Shown here: piece by piece, positions 61,250 through 64,000 of the stretch
Position numbering within the stretch: position 1 is the stretch's first letter
Layout of the letters: each line of letters starts with the position of its first letter
Assembly: GCA_013396525.1 (NCBI GenBank)
Contig: VWYX01001295.1
Location: forward strand, 124,001 to 188,000
Direction: 5' to 3'
DNA length: 64,000 bases
Origin: Chaetorhynchus papuensis
Lineage: Eukaryota > Chordata > Aves > Passeriformes > Rhipiduridae
Program-made: the position numbers and the translations under genes
The notes under the pieces: model-generated
What the model was told of the DNA's origin: nothing
Databases searched by the model: none
What the model saw: only the letters and a program-made list of their open reading frames with translations

Positions 61250-62755
61250 GTTGGCGTGCAATGTTTCCCTTCTTCCTACCATGATTATTCAGCTCACTTG
61301 GTGCATGACACAAGGTCCTGCACTCCCCCTGGGTGCCTGAGGCCACACTGGTGAGCCCAAAAGCAAGGGGCTGCCTCTGAGCAAGTCCATGGGGGGGGTC
61401 CAGACTTGAGTTTCTGAGAATTGCTATTGTGCCATGACTTGTAGGCAAAGGGATGAAGGATTTTATCCAGGCTCCCATTTTTCTGTCCCCTCTTGGGTGT
61501 CAGCCTCAGGATCTTTCTAGGGTGATCCTGGCAACAGCTGGGGGGCATCCCACAGGCACAGCATGCCAGCATCCCACACAGTGGAGTCTGGTGGAGGCTG
61601 TGTGGTGGCCACACATTAAGGCATGGCTGGACTTTGCCTCTTCTCCTCCTGGCTGTCCCCAGGCTGGGCTCCTCAGGGCCAGCTCTGCATCTTGCTCCCA
61701 ACAGGAGAGGGCAAAGAGGAGACCTGTGGCCTGGCTGTCCTGCCTCCCTCAGCTGTCCCTGGCAGCATGCTGCAGACCAATGCTCTTTGGTGCAGTGCAG
61801 CTGCCTGCTCCCCCCACTCGTCTCCTTTCTCTTTCCCTTCTGCGCTCCCTCCCACACAGCCCTTTATTAAATCTGGTACCACAAACTGCACAGCAGAGCA
61901 GAGCTCCAGGTGAGTTTCTCTGTTTCCTACTCCTCAAGCAGAAAAGCAAGACACCATTTGCCAACTCAAAAAGGAGATTATTTCCATGGCCTCTGCAGTG
62001 GCTGTGGACTGGTGCCCTGAGCCAGGACCCTTTGAAGGCAGGGGAATATTTCCCTTGATGTGAGGCTTGTGCTGCATCACATCTCATACCCTGCTCTTTT
62101 TTTTCCTCATAGAATAAACATGCATGAGCTGTAGCTCCTGATTTGGAAATTAGACCTATGCTTTACATCTCATATATAGAGAGATGCACCAATTAAGTGC
62201 ATCAGGCATCCTTTCCAGGCCTGGAGTACCCTCCTTTCCATGCCTGTGAGCAGGAAAACCTTGTCTTTGTCTCCACAAAACGGCATCCTCCAGGCGAGTA
62301 ACATGAGGAGCTGTCTCAAAAACCCCACTGAAACCCAGAGCTAGTGTGTGCTGCCACCCCTTTATCCCCAAAATCATCCTTCTTGTTTTCTCCATGCTCC
62401 CTAAGCACAGTAGCCAATGTCAGAGGGACATCCAAGCGTGGTTGCAGAGAGCCATATCCTGTTGCACACTTCTGTCAGCCAGTGATGGCCAAATCCACAC
62501 ACCTTTCCTATTGCCACTGGGTCCAGGATGATGCTGTTAGTGGCCCACATATGACATTGGGCACTATCTCAGTGAGCTAAGGTGTACTAACCTAAGTATG
62601 TAAAGAGCAAATATGCTGAGGGCCTGGTGAGCAGGGTCATTGCATTTCACGGTGTGCTGGATTGCTCCTGGCTGGATGCTAGACACCCATCAAAGCCACT
62701 CTCTCCCTCTCCTCTGCAGCTGGACTGGGGAGAGAAAATATAACAAAAGGTTCAT
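61250..62755. other. Intergenic, no gene recognised
   Basis: Open frames up to about 200 codons occur on both strands (61453-62058 plus, 61294-61857 minus). They overlap one another and lack any known domain, and I see no supporting splice structure. Confidence 0.5.
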
Positions 62756-62759
62756 GAGT

Positions 62760-63350
62760 TGATAAGGACCGGGAGCCATCACTCACCAAATACTGTCACA
62801 GGCAAAACAGACTGGACTTGGGGATATTAATTAAATTTATTACTAAAAAAAATTGGAGCAGAATAATGAAAAATAAAATTTAAAACCAACTTCCTCCTCA
62901 TCCCTCCTTCCCTGGCTCTACTTCCTCTGTTCCCAGTGGTGCAGAGAGATGGGGAATGGGTGTTATGGTCAGTTCACCACAGCTGTTTCTGTCACTGCTT
63001 CCACCTCAGGGAGAGGAGTCCTTCTGGTCCAGTGTGGGGTCCCTCCCAGAGGAGACAGTTCTCCATGAACTGCTCCGATGTGGTCCCTTTTCATAGGGTG
63101 CAGTCCCCTTCTGCTCTTCTCTGGCCACAATTACATCTGTGAATAACTTTTTTTCCCTTCTTAAATATGTTATCCCAAAGGTATTACTATCATTCCTGAC
63201 TGGGCCAGCCTTAGGCAGTGGCACATTTGTCTTGGAACCAGATGGCATTGGCTCTGTCAGACACAGGGGAAGCTTCTGGAAGCTTCTCACAGAAGCCATC
63301 CCATAGCCCCCTCACTATCTAAATATGGCCACACAAACCCAGTACACACA
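62760..63350 (-). mobile_element. Decayed avian retrovirus-derived repeat (non-coding)
   Basis: The stretch contains landmarks that I recognise from a dispersed bird repeat usually associated with endogenous retroviruses: an AT-rich TTAATTAAATTTATTACTAA block, GTGGGGTCCCTCCCAGAGGA GACAGTTCTCC, ATGAACTGCTCCGATGTGG, CCCAAAGGTATTACTATCAT and GGCATTGGCTCTGTCAGACA CAGGGGAAGCTTC. It appears internally deleted. No coding sequence remains. The family assignment and orientation come from memory and are uncertain. Confidence 0.5.
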
Positions 63351-64000
63351 GGACTTAACAAATTACCTTTTTCTGTCCCCCAGCCAAAATGAGAGAGCAG
63401 GCTTTTGTATGCTGATCAATTTTCCCACCTGGACCGTGTCCTTGCCCAGCACCAAAATGGGCATCACCACCAATCATAAGATTCTGCAGCTCCCAGGCAA
63501 CAAGTCAGCCTCAAGGTGCCTTCACTTCAGTGATGAGGTGTAGTTCTTTTGTTTGCTTTCTCAAAAAAAAGAACCGTTTTGGATTATAACATATCAGCTG
63601 TAATTTCCTTATTCGTATACGTGGTCTTGTACAATGGGCAAGTGACCAGTGCTGTCCAGGTGGCCTCTTTTTTAATAAAAAGTAGTAAGAGTTGGACAAT
63701 AAATCACAAGCAACCTTGCATATGATTCAACATAAAGAAAACAACTTTTGGTTTAATAAATTCAGTTGTCAAAGAAGCCATTGCAACTCAATGTGGAGAT
63801 GAGATTTTACCAGAAAAAGATGTTCATTGGTTTCCTGCAATTTTCAGGATTAGTGTTTGCATTTTTACCCTTGCACCACCTCCCCTTGAGACACAGGTGT
63901 CTCCCACCCTAATTGCTGTCTATACAATTTCACCCTGGATTTTCATTCAGTTCATGGTTTTGCAGCTGATGGCTGAGAGTGCACACATTCACATTCCTCC
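63351..64000. other. Right edge, nothing recognised
   Basis: Non-coding sequence to the end of the window with no recognisable exon, repeat or RNA gene. Confidence 0.5.

Noticed and set aside
61294..62058. Overlapping open frames of 187 and 201 codons on opposite strands
   Set aside because: Each is the antisense of the other in a GC-rich stretch; neither has a domain or exon structure.
1..64000. CRISPR array, bacterial operon, tRNA or rRNA genes
   Set aside because: No spaced repeat arrays, Shine-Dalgarno-led gene strings, cloverleaf or rRNA sequences were seen; the gene structures are clearly vertebrate.

Overview
The window looks like avian nuclear DNA. It holds multi-exon vertebrate genes, several truncated CR1 LINEs (the dominant bird retrotransposon), two LTRs of a type common in bird genomes, three CpG islands and moderately AT-rich introns. 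The exact species cannot be read from the sequence; the LTR content would suit a songbird or another neoavian. The gene order DAPP1 - LAMTOR3 - DNAJB14 - H2AZ1 is the order I recall for human 4q23 and the chicken chromosome 4 counterpart, so this is a conserved syntenic block.

Layout. At 1-5443 (+) are the last six coding exons of DAPP1, with the 5' part of the gene off the left edge, followed by a 3'UTR to about 6640. LAMTOR3 (-) runs from 12199 down to 8340 in six coding exons and is convergent with DAPP1. From about 12.6 to 18.4 kb there is non-coding DNA with a long CR1 fragment (13014-13935) and a solo LTR (14697-15265) flanked by a 5-bp direct repeat. DNAJB14 (-) runs from 42169 down to 18795 in eight coding exons, all rebuilt in frame to a 380-residue protein. 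H2AZ1 (-) runs from 45617 down to 43897 in five exons giving 128 residues, with a TATA box and two CCAAT boxes upstream. From 46 to 52.7 kb I see no gene. From about 52.86 to 60.52 kb (+) there is a small gene for a Sel1-repeat protein with an N-terminal membrane anchor; its last four exons are clear and its 5' end is uncertain. The right end (60.5-64 kb) is non-coding and carries a decayed retroviral-type repeat at about 62.76-63.35 kb.

The genes do not form one pathway. DAPP1 is a PI(3,4,5)P3/PI(3,4)P2-binding signalling adaptor. LAMTOR3 is a Ragulator subunit and MEK1/ERK scaffold on late endosomes. DNAJB14 is an ER-membrane Hsp40 co-chaperone. H2AZ1 is the replacement histone H2A.Z. All coding exons given here were joined by hand from splice-site consensus and reading-frame continuity. 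No bacterial-type system, CRISPR array or RNA gene was found. The points most worth a second look are the little-known Sel1-repeat gene and its ambiguous start, the mosaic structure of the two LTRs (near-identical core, divergent ends), the altered DAPP1 C-terminus, and a perfect 25-bp palindrome upstream of H2AZ1.
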